NCBI RefSeq assembly: GCF_013401555.1
Contig: NZ_CP058552.1
Span: 1,302,001 to 1,366,000 of the forward strand
Length of the DNA: 64,000 nucleotides
Reading direction: 5' to 3'
Origin: Paenibacillus sp. E222
GTDB taxonomy: Bacteria > Bacillota > Bacilli > Paenibacillales > Paenibacillaceae
A program made the translations under genes and the position numbers. Shown one piece after another: positions 9,604 through 18,097 of this stretch (position 1 is its first letter; every line of letters begins with the position of its first letter). Below the pieces are notes generated by a model. That model worked only from the letters and a program-made list of their open reading frames with translations. It had not been told where the DNA came from and ran no database searches.

Positions 9604-9853
9604 GCTGTGAGACACTGGGTCTGTGATCTGAAATGGGGCACCAAATTTAAAATCCTTCTTATTACAAGTACCCGCCGATCATCGTGAAGATCTAAAACAG
9701 GAGCTCTTATGTCAAAATGATTGAGGTAATACAAACTTTTGGCACTAGTGAATTGAAATAAAATTTGAAGAGTGGTTGTAATCCGAGACTCATTTCTCTT
9801 TATATCATGAGAGGCCGGTAAATCCACAAAATAGCTTAATGGAGGTAATATTT

Positions 9854-10346
9854 ATGGCAATTGGTGAAGCATTAACTTCAAAATCTCAGCTTTACGGACG
9901 TGACAGCGTGGACTTGTTGGCCCGAACTCTTTGGGGAGAAACCAGGGGCGATTCAGATTCTCGTGTAGGCGTTGCTTATGTCATCAGCAACCGTAAAAAT
10001 AATTCCACTTACAACGAATTTAAAAATCTCAACTCGGATTGAAGCAGTCGTGCTTGCTCCATAAGCTTTTAGTTGCTTTAACGAAGGTAATCCTAACCTG
10101 GCTGAATGTCTGAAACCTGATAAAGACAGTGCAGCTTGGAAAAACATTGTTAGCCTCGCATCAAACCTAAGTAGCTACTCAAATCCAATCGGCGGTAAGT
10201 GTTTTTACACTGCTAATACTAGATTTTCAGAACTGAGTTACACTTCAGGTAACAAACTCTATTATAAGTTTCCAGGTGGAAGCACGGTGCAAGTCAGCGC
10301 TAAAATCGTAGTCGGTGGACACACATTTTTTGATTATGTCGTTTAA
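9854..10346 (+). pseudogene. SleB/CwlJ-type cell-wall hydrolase, broken
   Basis: An intact start behind GGAGGTAAT gives 62 codons of a SleB-like hydrolase (DSVDLLARTLWGETRGDSDS, GVAYVISNRKN) and then a stop at 10040. The family sequence continues in the next frame (AFSCFNEGNPNLAECLKP, then SGNKLYYKFPGG and GGHTFFDYVV) to a TAA at 10344. That downstream frame also has a TAA at 10062, at a position where homologues would carry a tyrosine (PYAFSCFN). So there is at least one frame change and one nonsense mutation. The active form would cleave spore cortex or vegetative peptidoglycan. The glutamate in WGETRGD is probably the catalytic residue. Confidence 0.8.
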
Positions 10347-10360
10347 TTTAATTACCCACC

Positions 10361-10397
10361 AAAAAAGGCTGACCAATTGTGGTCAGCCTTTTTTTTA
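10361..10397. terminator. Bidirectional terminator
   Basis: AAAAAAGGCTGACCA (10361-10375) is perfectly inverted at 10380-10394 around a 4-base loop, with T runs on both strands. It serves the hydrolase pseudogene and the convergent lipoprotein gene, whose stop codon overlaps the far edge. Confidence 0.9.
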
Positions 10398-11135
10398 TTT
10401 TTCAATAGGTTTAACTTCAATTTGATCAGCAAGAAATTCATTCTTAGCACTATCGAATATGTATGTGATATTGAAATCACATACATATGTGGGAGACACA
10501 CCTACAGATCCTCCAAGGTTCAATTTTATTTTTTGATTCTCCAATGAATAAATATTTACACCACCAAAAGCAAGGCTGTCTTGCTTGTAATCCGGCGCTG
10601 GATCAAACCCATAATTGAAATCATATTCTCTTCCTTGTGCTTTAACGGAGATCGCTAATGTACCGTCGCCATTTTTAGCAACATGCGTCTCAATCTGATC
10701 AGCAACAATCTCCTCATAGCTTTGTACTTTAATTTCGGATAGGTCCTCGGCGCTAACGACATGAATATCATAATTGTTTAAACCTGTTCCTCGTCCAGTC
10801 TGGATAATAATTACGGCCTCTTCTTTTCCATCGCCTGTAACATCCGTATAAAATACCTGTGGGGCAGTTCCAGTATCACCAGGGACATTCCAAGAAAAGT
10901 CTTTTTTATTACCGTTAATGTCCAGTGTTACCCCGTCGGTTTGTTTATAAAATTTTACTTTTTCATCCTCTGAAGATCCCAGCAATTTTTCATTCGTACC
11001 GCGCACTGGCTGTGTTGTTACTTGTTTACTGGGAGACTCACCCGAACCTTGCGGATCGGCTGTGGGCTTATCTGATCCACATCCTGAAAGCAAAACGACA
11101 CTCAACACCATCAATACACCAAGCTCTTTTTGCAA
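10395..11135 (-). CDS. Putative lipoprotein, 246 aa
   Basis: A TTG start is preceded by AAAGGAGA with 8-base spacing. The N-terminus is a lipoprotein signal (VLMVLSVVLLSGC, lipobox LLSGC), then a Gly/Ser/Pro-rich linker. Residues 85-130 (PQVFYTDVTGDGKEEAVIII) look like an FG-GAP/VCBS-type DxxGDG calcium-binding loop, common in cell-surface lipoproteins of Bacillales. No enzyme motif is visible. It probably sits on the outer face of the membrane; the function is unknown. Confidence 0.75.
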   Translation of the reverse strand: MQKELGVLMVLSVVLLSGCGSDKPTADPQGSGESPSKQVTTQPVRGTNEKLLGSSEDEKVKFYKQTDGVTLDINGNKKDFSWNVPGDTGTAPQVFYTDVTGDGKEEAVIIIQTGRGTGLNNYDIHVVSAEDLSEIKVQSYEEIVADQIETHVAKNGDGTLAISVKAQGREYDFNYGFDPAPDYKQDSLAFGGVNIYSLENQKIKLNLGGSVGVSPTYVCDFNITYIFDSAKNEFLADQIEVKPIEK

Positions 11136-11305
11136 CCCTATAATCTCCTTTCGTCTACCTAGCAGAAATTATATCAGAGCAAATAAACATATTAGTGACA
11201 CAGAATTAACATTATTTATGATTTAAGTAAAATTTATGTTATATAATAGCAAACATTACATGGTATAACAGGATAACGTTAGTACCGTCGTCTGCGTTCT
11301 ATTTT

Positions 11306-11313
11306 GCTATAAT
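11306..11313 (+). promoter_or_regulatory. Extended -10 promoter of the acetyltransferase gene
   Basis: TGCTATAAT contains a consensus TATAAT (11308-11313) with the TGn extension. No good -35 box is at the right distance. The ribosome site AAGGAGG starts about 7 bases downstream, so the leader would be very short. Confidence 0.5.
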
Positions 11314-11336
11314 AGCCCAAAGGAGGTTATCCAATA

Positions 11337-12110
11337 ATGATGCATACCCAAGAAAGTTTGCTCCACCAACTGCGCCAGCTTGGCATTGACGACCAAGGGA
11401 CGCTGCTCGTTCACTCTTCCATGAAAAGCATGGGCGAAGTCGAAGGCGGTGCGGATACGGTGTTGGATGCGTTGACTGAGTATATGAAGGACGGGCTGTT
11501 GGTGTTGCCAACGCATACGTGGTCCACGATCAATGCGGACAATCCGATGTTCCACGTGGAATCCTCGCCATGCTGCGTCGGTATTCTGCCTGAGCTATTT
11601 CGCAAACGACCGGGCGTGGTTCGTTCGTGGCACCCTACGCATTCGGTAGCTGCTCTAGGACGGGATGCCGAAGCATTTACGAAGGATGATCATCTTTTCG
11701 ATACACCTTGTGCGAGAGGCTCAGCCTGGGGGAAGCTGCTTGATCGGAAGGCTACCATCCTTTTGGTCGGCGTTGATCTGAAACGGAACACGTTTATCCA
11801 TGGTATTGAAGAATGGGTGGACATCCCGGGTAGATTAACGGACAGCCATGAGATGTTAAAGACGGTTTTACCCGATGGAACCGAAATTTCGGTGCCTTCC
11901 CGGAGACATTGCGGATTGTCGTGGTCGGAGCATTTTTGGAAAGTGGATGACGTTCTTGAACGTAAGGGAGCGATGCGTAAGGGGATGTTTGGCGATGCGG
12001 TTGTCAGAGTGTGTGATGCCGCCTTGTTGACGGAAGTGATCACGGGCATGCTCCAAGATAATCCCGATTTGTTCTCAGACAATTTGCCTTTGGCTGCTGT
12101 ACACGAATGA
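11337..12110 (+). CDS. AAC(3)-family aminoglycoside N-acetyltransferase-like protein
   Basis: 257 residues of the antibiotic N-acetyltransferase (AAC(3), YokD/BA2930-type) fold. The conserved motifs are HSSMKSMG (about 26-33), LVLPTHTW (about 55-62) and HPTHSVAALG (about 99-108, with the histidine of PTHS expected at the active site). These enzymes transfer acetyl from acetyl-CoA to the 3-amino group of 2-deoxystreptamine antibiotics, but many chromosomal Bacillales members have no shown resistance role. AAGGAGG precedes the ATG with 10-base spacing. It stands alone between a lipoprotein and a diguanylate cyclase. Confidence 0.85.
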   Translation: MMHTQESLLHQLRQLGIDDQGTLLVHSSMKSMGEVEGGADTVLDALTEYMKDGLLVLPTHTWSTINADNPMFHVESSPCCVGILPELFRKRPGVVRSWHPTHSVAALGRDAEAFTKDDHLFDTPCARGSAWGKLLDRKATILLVGVDLKRNTFIHGIEEWVDIPGRLTDSHEMLKTVLPDGTEISVPSRRHCGLSWSEHFWKVDDVLERKGAMRKGMFGDAVVRVCDAALLTEVITGMLQDNPDLFSDNLPLAAVHE

Positions 12111-12441
12111 GGAGAGGGCCGTCCGGCGACGGAGGGCTCTACCTACGTACTCTTTGCCTTCTTACGACAGCTAACAAGGTCTTTTTCCCTCCCTTTTTGC
12201 ATCCAAACGTTCAATTTCATTCACAAAAACGCAAAAATAGAGCAGAATTCAATCAGAGGTTGGTTGGACTTCCATTGTATGGGCTACTCACTCCATTAGC
12301 GGTGTGATAAGATATGGTTAATTTAACCAACAGCAATAGTATAGGAATATCTTTATAGGTTTATTGAAGGTTCACATAGCGTTAAGGAATAATTTCAGTT
12401 CAATACTATCTTCGTTGTCGCATGCAAAAAGGAGAAGATTC
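12111..12441. other. Intergenic stretch, no gene seen
   Basis: About 330 bases between the acetyltransferase and the diguanylate cyclase. It has GC-rich sequence just after the first stop, then AT-rich sequence. Open frames here have no ribosome site or family resemblance. It probably contains the cyclase promoter, but I cannot place a convincing -35/-10 pair. Confidence 0.4.
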
Positions 12442-14121
12442 GTGAGCCCATTAGTATGGTATGATCTCTTTCTATTCGTCCTATTGTTTGGTGTATACGT
12501 ATATGTTTTTGCTACGGTTAGAATTACGAACTTACATAAGGTTTACTTTTTGTTTCATGGGTTGATGATGCTCTGGCCATTCTGTCAATTTGCGAGTACG
12601 TTGACGGATGATCCCGGCTTGCAGCTGTTCTATGTTACGTTATCTTTTGTCGCCGTTTCCTTGCTCGGGAGTGGGTGGCTACTGCTTACGATCTTCATTA
12701 CGGGTGAGGCAGAGCGATTAGGCCAAAAAAGATCCTTCCTCTTGTTCATCCCTGCGGTTATTGGAGCCGTTGGCGTGATCCTGAACCCGTGGAGCTGGTT
12801 TGTAACTCCGCTGGAAGGCGGTTATGTCGAGCGGGCATATGGACCTTGGTTCTGGGTTGTCATGGCTATACTCGTGAGTTACTTTGTAACGTCCCTCTTT
12901 ATTTTATTTCGGGCACTTTATTCTTCGCGAACGTCCTCCATGATTAAAAATCAGGTGAAAGTTACGCTATGGGGCATATTTGTGCTGGCTGTTTTTGCAA
13001 CAATCGACGCTCTGCTTAATGTGGTTCTACGAGCGTATTTACCGTTCATCATTCCCGGACTGACTTCGCTGGGGATTTTCGTGTCCGACCTTTTCTTCGT
13101 CTATGTCATCAAAAGGTACAATGTGTTCGATCTGGTTTCTATCGCCCATGAGGATGTGATCAATACCATTCCTTACGGCATCCTTGTACTGGATGAGAAT
13201 GAGATGATTATTGAATTGAACAAAGCCTCCCGCTCCTTCATGGATCTGCATGTGGGGGATTCTTTTGATATGGATGCATTTCTGGGTTCTGTTCGTGTAG
13301 AAGGCAGCCGTAAGAAGTTCTTGGAGGCGTATAAGCAAAAGGACAATACCTTGTCTCAAATTGAAGTGATCGTAGAGCGGGATGACATCCGTCATTATAT
13401 CCTTCAAGCGTCTCCCATTGTTGATGCTGCTCGCGCGCCTATTGGACATATCCTTACGTTCCAGGATGTCTCTCAAGAGCGCTTCTATGTCAAAGAAATG
13501 AATAGGCAGAACGAGACGCTTCAGGAGCGTAATCATGCCCTGGATCGGATTCGCCTGGAGTTGTCCGAGGCCAATCGCAAGCTGGAAGAACTCGCCCTGA
13601 CGGACAGTCTGACGAACTGCTACAACCGCCGCTATCTGACCCAACACCTGAATCATGAGGTTATCACCAACATTCAATATAAAACGCCGTTTTCACTTAT
13701 TCTGCTGGATATTGACTACTTCAAAGCGATCAATGATCGCTACGGACATGTCATCGGGGATGAAGTGCTGCATCGCACGGCTCAGGCTGTCAAAGATTCC
13801 ATTCGGAGCACCGATATTCTAACGCGATATGGCGGGGAGGAATTCATGATCTACCTTCCACACACGGAGCGCGAGTTAGCCCAACAAATTGCGGAACGTG
13901 TGAGATTAGCGGTGGAGACCAACCTCATTGTGGTGGATCATGAGATCGAACAGGTGTCCATTACGATTAGCATAGGAATTCTGTCCATTGAGGATTTTGA
14001 AGTTGATCATGTACCGGAGAATCCGGAAGGGTATTTGACTCAACTGTTCGCTGCGGTGGATAAGGCGTTGTATCAGGCGAAGCAGAATGGGCGTAATCGG
14101 ATTGAGTTTGCAAATATATAG
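12442..14121 (+). CDS. Membrane diguanylate cyclase (7TM - PAS - GGDEF)
   Basis: I start at GTG 12442, seven bases after AAAAAGGAG; an open frame extends 26 codons further upstream without a ribosome site. Residues 1-215 carry seven hydrophobic helices of the histidine-kinase N-terminal 7TM type, then a PAS-like domain (GILVLDENEMIIELNKA), a coiled coil (QNETLQERNHALDRIRLELS) and a GGDEF domain. The active site is GGEEF at about 464 and the inhibitory I-site RSTD at about 455, so it is predicted to make cyclic di-GMP with product inhibition. There is no EAL or HD-GYP domain. It is probably monocistronic. Confidence 0.92.
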   Translation: MSPLVWYDLFLFVLLFGVYVYVFATVRITNLHKVYFLFHGLMMLWPFCQFASTLTDDPGLQLFYVTLSFVAVSLLGSGWLLLTIFITGEAERLGQKRSFLLFIPAVIGAVGVILNPWSWFVTPLEGGYVERAYGPWFWVVMAILVSYFVTSLFILFRALYSSRTSSMIKNQVKVTLWGIFVLAVFATIDALLNVVLRAYLPFIIPGLTSLGIFVSDLFFVYVIKRYNVFDLVSIAHEDVINTIPYGILVLDENEMIIELNKASRSFMDLHVGDSFDMDAFLGSVRVEGSRKKFLEAYKQKDNTLSQIEVIVERDDIRHYILQASPIVDAARAPIGHILTFQDVSQERFYVKEMNRQNETLQERNHALDRIRLELSEANRKLEELALTDSLTNCYNRRYLTQHLNHEVITNIQYKTPFSLILLDIDYFKAINDRYGHVIGDEVLHRTAQAVKDSIRSTDILTRYGGEEFMIYLPHTERELAQQIAERVRLAVETNLIVVDHEIEQVSITISIGILSIEDFEVDHVPENPEGYLTQLFAAVDKALYQAKQNGRNRIEFANI

Positions 14122-14175
14122 TTTATTTACATTAAACAAAGAATATAACGAAATAACAAAAAGGAGGATGAGCAG

Positions 14176-15717
14176 GTGACATGTATAAAAGCGTTTTTGG
14201 TGGGAGTAGGTGATTATACACCACTAGAGGTAGAGAGTCTCCCTTTTTGCCAAATAGATATGAAAAATTTCTCCACCTCCCTGCAACAGGGTATCCATGT
14301 TGAAAAAAGAAATATAGTACATTTAGGAACTTCAACAGATGGCTTAGTAACTGGTGAAGAATTCTGGGATAAATTTCTCTTATTCAATGAGGAACTGAAT
14401 ATTGAAGACACGGCTATTTTTTATTTCTCGGGACATGGAACTTCAACAAATCCACATTATTTGGTAGTAAGTGATGATTACATTGAGACTCAAAGAATAA
14501 TTGAATATTTAAATAAATCTAAAGCAAAGAATAAAATCTTATTCTTAGACTGCTGTTATTCTGGTAATTTTAATATTGAATTATCTGAACAAGTGGATAT
14601 AAACGATGCTTTAGATAAATTTAATGGAATGGGATGTGCAGTTCTTACATCTAGTAATGCTTATCAAGTTTCATATGGAGACAGTATTGGAAGTGTTTTT
14701 ACAAATATTTTATGTAATGCACTAATAGATAAACATCTATATAAAAAGGGGCTATTATCACTTCAAGATCTACAACTATGGGTGAAAAGATCTCTTGAAA
14801 TTCACTCTCTTAAGAATCCGAATTATCCTCAAGATTCAATTTTTAGATCAAATATAGTAGGTACTGTTTATTTTAAAGTTGAAGATTATGTTCCATACAA
14901 AGTAGATGAGTACTACCTTGAGGACGAAGATTTTACGATATGCTCTGTTAATCCTGTCCATAATAATCTGGCTAAGAGATACGATGTTAAAGTCATACTT
15001 AAGTCCGTGCTGGAAGTTACAGAGATAGCAGATATAATTTTAAAAATAAGTGAAATCTTAAAATATGCTAACATATATAAAAATGAAATACAGAAGCTAC
15101 GTTACGCTGGGCAAGCAACCAATATTATATGGGTATACTTTGGTTTTTGCGAAGAGGACATTGTTAAATCTAATTTTTTTGGTATAGGGACATGGGTGGA
15201 CGAAAACCAAGATAAAGAGTGGTGGTATAAAATAAAAAATGAGAGTGATATTATATTGAAAAATATCCACTTCAGTAGCAATTCTTTTTACTCTGTGTTA
15301 AAGGGAATTATGAATGAAGATAGTATAAGTGATGAGGAAGCATGCTCACAGTTAAAAAGTATTAGATTTGAAATGATAAATTTAGCTCAATCTATGGTAC
15401 ATTCTTTCAATGAATTTAGAAATAAAATTATTAATGATGATGAATTTTTTGATATTGTAACAAACCTGAGTCCTAGGATAAATGAACTTTTTATGCTATT
15501 AACTGACATGAAATTTACATCTACAAAAATTCAAAATTATCGGGAAGCACACTTGTCATTATTAGGTACGATACACGATCTTTCTTTATTTTATAACCAC
15601 AAAAATAAGGAAGTATGGAAACCTAGAAATCGGGAATCATTAATGGTCAGTACGATCACAAGGTATCATAATGATTTGTTATGTCTAGAAGATATTGAAA
15701 AAGGATTAATTTGTTAA
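14176..15717 (+). CDS. Caspase-like (peptidase C14 / metacaspase-type) protein
   Basis: A GTG start lies 8 bases after AAGGAGG. Residues 1-240 are a caspase/metacaspase domain: VGVGDYTP at the start, catalytic histidine in FYFSGHG (H87) and cysteine in LDCCYSG (C127), followed by TSSNAYQVSYGD and the small-subunit-like stretch. Residues 250-513 are a separate, mainly helical region with no motif I recognise; it may be an effector or sensor part. The gene is clearly more AT-rich than its neighbours. It converges on an XRE/DUF6338-like operon across a shared terminator. Caspase-like proteases of bacteria often act in defence or regulated death; here that is inference. Confidence 0.85.
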   Translation: MTCIKAFLVGVGDYTPLEVESLPFCQIDMKNFSTSLQQGIHVEKRNIVHLGTSTDGLVTGEEFWDKFLLFNEELNIEDTAIFYFSGHGTSTNPHYLVVSDDYIETQRIIEYLNKSKAKNKILFLDCCYSGNFNIELSEQVDINDALDKFNGMGCAVLTSSNAYQVSYGDSIGSVFTNILCNALIDKHLYKKGLLSLQDLQLWVKRSLEIHSLKNPNYPQDSIFRSNIVGTVYFKVEDYVPYKVDEYYLEDEDFTICSVNPVHNNLAKRYDVKVILKSVLEVTEIADIILKISEILKYANIYKNEIQKLRYAGQATNIIWVYFGFCEEDIVKSNFFGIGTWVDENQDKEWWYKIKNESDIILKNIHFSSNSFYSVLKGIMNEDSISDEEACSQLKSIRFEMINLAQSMVHSFNEFRNKIINDDEFFDIVTNLSPRINELFMLLTDMKFTSTKIQNYREAHLSLLGTIHDLSLFYNHKNKEVWKPRNRESLMVSTITRYHNDLLCLEDIEKGLIC

Positions 15718-15742
15718 GATCTTTAAATGCATCTAAATAATA

Positions 15743-15775
15743 AAAAAGCTTATCAGGAGCTGATAAGCTTTTTGA
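15743..15775. terminator. Bidirectional terminator between caspase gene and convergent operon
   Basis: AAAAAGCTTATCA (15743-15755) and TGATAAGCTTTTT (15761-15773) form a perfect 13-bp stem with loop GGAGC, with A and T tracts on the two sides. It can end both convergent transcripts. Confidence 0.9.
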
Positions 15776-15780
15776 CAATG

Positions 15781-15912
15781 TTACTTATCTGTTTTCTTTA
15801 GCGTTGGAGGAGGTCCTTGTGGTTTTGTGTTGATCGGAGGTTTTTTATTAATTCCACCTTTTTCAATAGGCTGCCATTTCAAGGGTTTGGAAGATTCGTT
15901 TTTATCTGACAT
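15781..15912 (-). CDS. Small proline-rich protein, 43 aa
   Basis: Read directly on the lower strand: ATG at 15912, TAA at 15783-15781. The protein starts MSDKNESSKPLKWQPIEKGG and ends in a K/P-rich tail (KPPINTKPQGPPPTLKKTDK). A GGATGGGG ribosome site precedes it. It follows the membrane-protein gene by 15 bases and is just before the terminator, so it is the last gene of the XRE operon. It is basic, proline-rich and probably unstructured, with no membrane segment. It could be a partner or tether of the membrane protein; no function is assigned. Confidence 0.65.
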   Translation of the reverse strand: MSDKNESSKPLKWQPIEKGGINKKPPINTKPQGPPPTLKKTDK

Positions 15913-15927
15913 GCTTTTATCCCCATC

Positions 15928-16554
15928 CTACTGTATTGTTCGAAACTCTATAGTGATATTATCATGATTTCTACTTACATACATAGCATCGACATTATAA
16001 AATGAATTCACGTTCTCCATGTCATACACTGTAACATCTCTAATAAACAATTCACTGTTTACATGTACTTGTGAGAACGCCTCAACCCACCCCTCGTATA
16101 TTAGTTTTTTTTCAAAATCACGTAAAGTTACCCATCTTATGCTGTCGTTATTAAATACGTAGCCCCAGACATCTTCTTCAGCAAATTTTTTTGAAATCTT
16201 AAGGCTTCTGGCAATTCCATAAACTAAGCGATGTGTTATAACAAAAGTTACTATAAAACCAAGAAAAATTGCTGTTACTGTAGTCCAAACAATTTCAATC
16301 CAGACAATTGGTAGTTTTGAATCAGTAAGGAAATTTAAAAAATATACTTTGTAATTGAATCTAGGAATTAAATTTATGAGCACAATAATAAGATATCTTG
16401 TAAAATAGGCGCCCATACCCAAAACAAAAGCATTTAAAAAAAACGCCCAAATGTCCTTTCTTTCATGATCAGTAAGCATGTCGACAATTTTAGCAGCTAT
16501 AATTCCTGGAAAGAAAACAAGAAGCATACGAACAAAAAGTTCGGATAATTCCAA
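15928..16554 (-). CDS. Membrane protein, DUF6338-like
   Basis: A TTG start lies behind GAGGTGAT. 208 residues with three strong hydrophobic segments (about 5-24, 36-65, 83-113), then a soluble C-terminal domain of about 85 residues (WGYVFNNDSIRWVTLRDFEK, YEGWVEAFSQ, ELFIRDVTVYDMEN). The layout and the small beta-rich C-terminal domain resemble the DUF6338 family, which I recall in accessory regions; the assignment is tentative. It is the middle gene of an operon, 23 bases after the XRE regulator, and is AT-rich like the caspase gene. Confidence 0.7.
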   Translation of the reverse strand: MELSELFVRMLLVFFPGIIAAKIVDMLTDHERKDIWAFFLNAFVLGMGAYFTRYLIIVLINLIPRFNYKVYFLNFLTDSKLPIVWIEIVWTTVTAIFLGFIVTFVITHRLVYGIARSLKISKKFAEEDVWGYVFNNDSIRWVTLRDFEKKLIYEGWVEAFSQVHVNSELFIRDVTVYDMENVNSFYNVDAMYVSRNHDNITIEFRTIQ

Positions 16555-16577
16555 CTGAAATCACCTCTAAGAGTTTG

Positions 16578-16937
16578 TTAAGTTTGTTGATTAGTTTGAT
16601 ATGCTTGAAAAACCTCTTTGACTATTTTTCTCATAATATTAATTTGTTCATCTGTTAATGAATCTAACAAACCTAAGTATTCATCAACTGCCTCAAGTTG
16701 GTGTTTTTTTAGATCATGAATCTCCTCAACGGAGTACATTAACTCATAAAGTTCTAGATTTAAGGCGAGTAGTACTTTTTCTAGAGTATCAATGGAAAAG
16801 TTTCTTTCGCCTCTTTCTAATGCTCCGATATATCTATAATCTAACCCGGCAATATCAGCCAGCTTTTGTTGAGTAAGTCCTTTGGCATTTCGCATTGCTC
16901 TAATTCGTGTACCTATTAATTGGCGTAACTCTGACAT
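16578..16937 (-). CDS. XRE-family transcriptional regulator
   Basis: 119 residues. Residues 8-64 form a Cro/C1-type helix-turn-helix (TRIRAMRNAKGLTQQKLADI, then YIGALERGERN), with an SinR-like layout, followed by a helical dimerisation tail. The ATG is preceded by GAGGTGATTTAA. It is the first gene of the operon with the DUF6338-like and small proline-rich genes and probably controls it. A phage-repressor-like control of an accessory module would be typical. Confidence 0.85.
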   Translation of the reverse strand: MSELRQLIGTRIRAMRNAKGLTQQKLADIAGLDYRYIGALERGERNFSIDTLEKVLLALNLELYELMYSVEEIHDLKKHQLEAVDEYLGLLDSLTDEQINIMRKIVKEVFQAYQTNQQT

Positions 16938-17110
16938 TTAAATCACCTCATACATAAGCTTAGATAAGATGAGTCATAAAAGTCAGGTTAAAATATATAG
17001 CAATAATGGTGTTATTTACGCATTTTAAGTAGTATAATAAACGAATATCATTACTTCACAGGAGTAATTAGAAGTTCTGTTCGCCTATACTATCAAAGGA
17101 GGGCTTCTCT

Positions 17111-17914
17111 GTGCGAAAATCTATCCTAAAATCACTCAAACCGGACATCATTGTTGAAATGTTGGATATGGCTGTGGCTTTTGAAAATTGGAATAAGGTG
17201 ATGGAGAGGGCGGACATGTTGTATCAATGTGTGCAGTGCATTCATGAAGAGCGACAGGAGCACCGTACCAAGGGATTACCTTTACCGTACATCCATACTG
17301 AGCATCCGTTGATCTATTATCACGGGTTCAGCCTCCAGATGCGGGGTATGGCTCACCAGAAGATGGGACAGGTAGATCAGGCACGAGCTTGTATCGATCA
17401 GTATGCAGAGCTGGGGTGGATGGAAGAGTTGGATGGGGCGGGAATGCAGGTAGTGCAGGAGTTTAGGCATCGTGCACAGGTGAATCGGTATGCTCTTGAG
17501 ATTGAAGACGGGCAGGTGCAACTGCTGGAGGAGTTTGTGAATTTTCTGGTAGAGCATCCAGACGAATGGTTGGCAGGTCTGAAAGTGATTACGGAAGCAG
17601 CAGTGCGGCATAGGTGGCAGATTGATCGGGTTTTACATATGTTTGCGAATCAGGTTCAGGGTGTGGGGAGAGGAATGGATTCTTCAAACAACGTCGATAT
17701 GTACCATTACTGTTATCAGCGGGCTTTGTATGAACGGTGGATGGAAAGACCGCAGGAGGCCGTGGAGTTCATTTTGCAGGCGATTCGGTTAGCGTATAAG
17801 CTTGAGATGGATCGGTATTTTATAAGGTGCACGGCATTGTTGGAATCATTGCGGGAAGAGGCCACAGGGGAGCAGATCGGGCGGTATAGGATGATGTTGG
17901 AGGAAATGAAGTAG
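17111..17914 (+). CDS. Hypothetical all-helical protein, 267 aa
   Basis: A GTG start lies behind AAAGGAGGG. The protein is predicted helical with TPR-like pairs (YHGFSLQMRGMAHQKMGQVD, YCYQRALYERWMERPQEAVE), somewhat like the C-terminal repeats of Rap or XRE-TPR regulators, but with no DNA-binding domain. No signal peptide or membrane segment. It lies upstream of the WXG100 toxin gene in the same direction, separated by 183 bp, so a link is not shown. No function is assigned. Confidence 0.65.
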   Translation: MRKSILKSLKPDIIVEMLDMAVAFENWNKVMERADMLYQCVQCIHEERQEHRTKGLPLPYIHTEHPLIYYHGFSLQMRGMAHQKMGQVDQARACIDQYAELGWMEELDGAGMQVVQEFRHRAQVNRYALEIEDGQVQLLEEFVNFLVEHPDEWLAGLKVITEAAVRHRWQIDRVLHMFANQVQGVGRGMDSSNNVDMYHYCYQRALYERWMERPQEAVEFILQAIRLAYKLEMDRYFIRCTALLESLREEATGEQIGRYRMMLEEMK

Positions 17915-18097
17915 GGAGGTGTTTACTGAAACTGGTAGGATATGCCTTGAAGTGGGTATATGCATATAGGACCATAGCACCGATGAGGAGCACAGCTTGT
18001 GTCTTACCATGGTGAAATCAGGATGTTAGCCGGATAGTTTACATATTACACTTCTGCTAACATTGGATAATCCTATTTCGAATGAGCGGAGAAACGT

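Noticed and set aside
12107..12307. A 66-codon frame just after the acetyltransferase
   Set aside because: It overlaps the stop codon, has no ribosome site of its own and no recognisable sequence.
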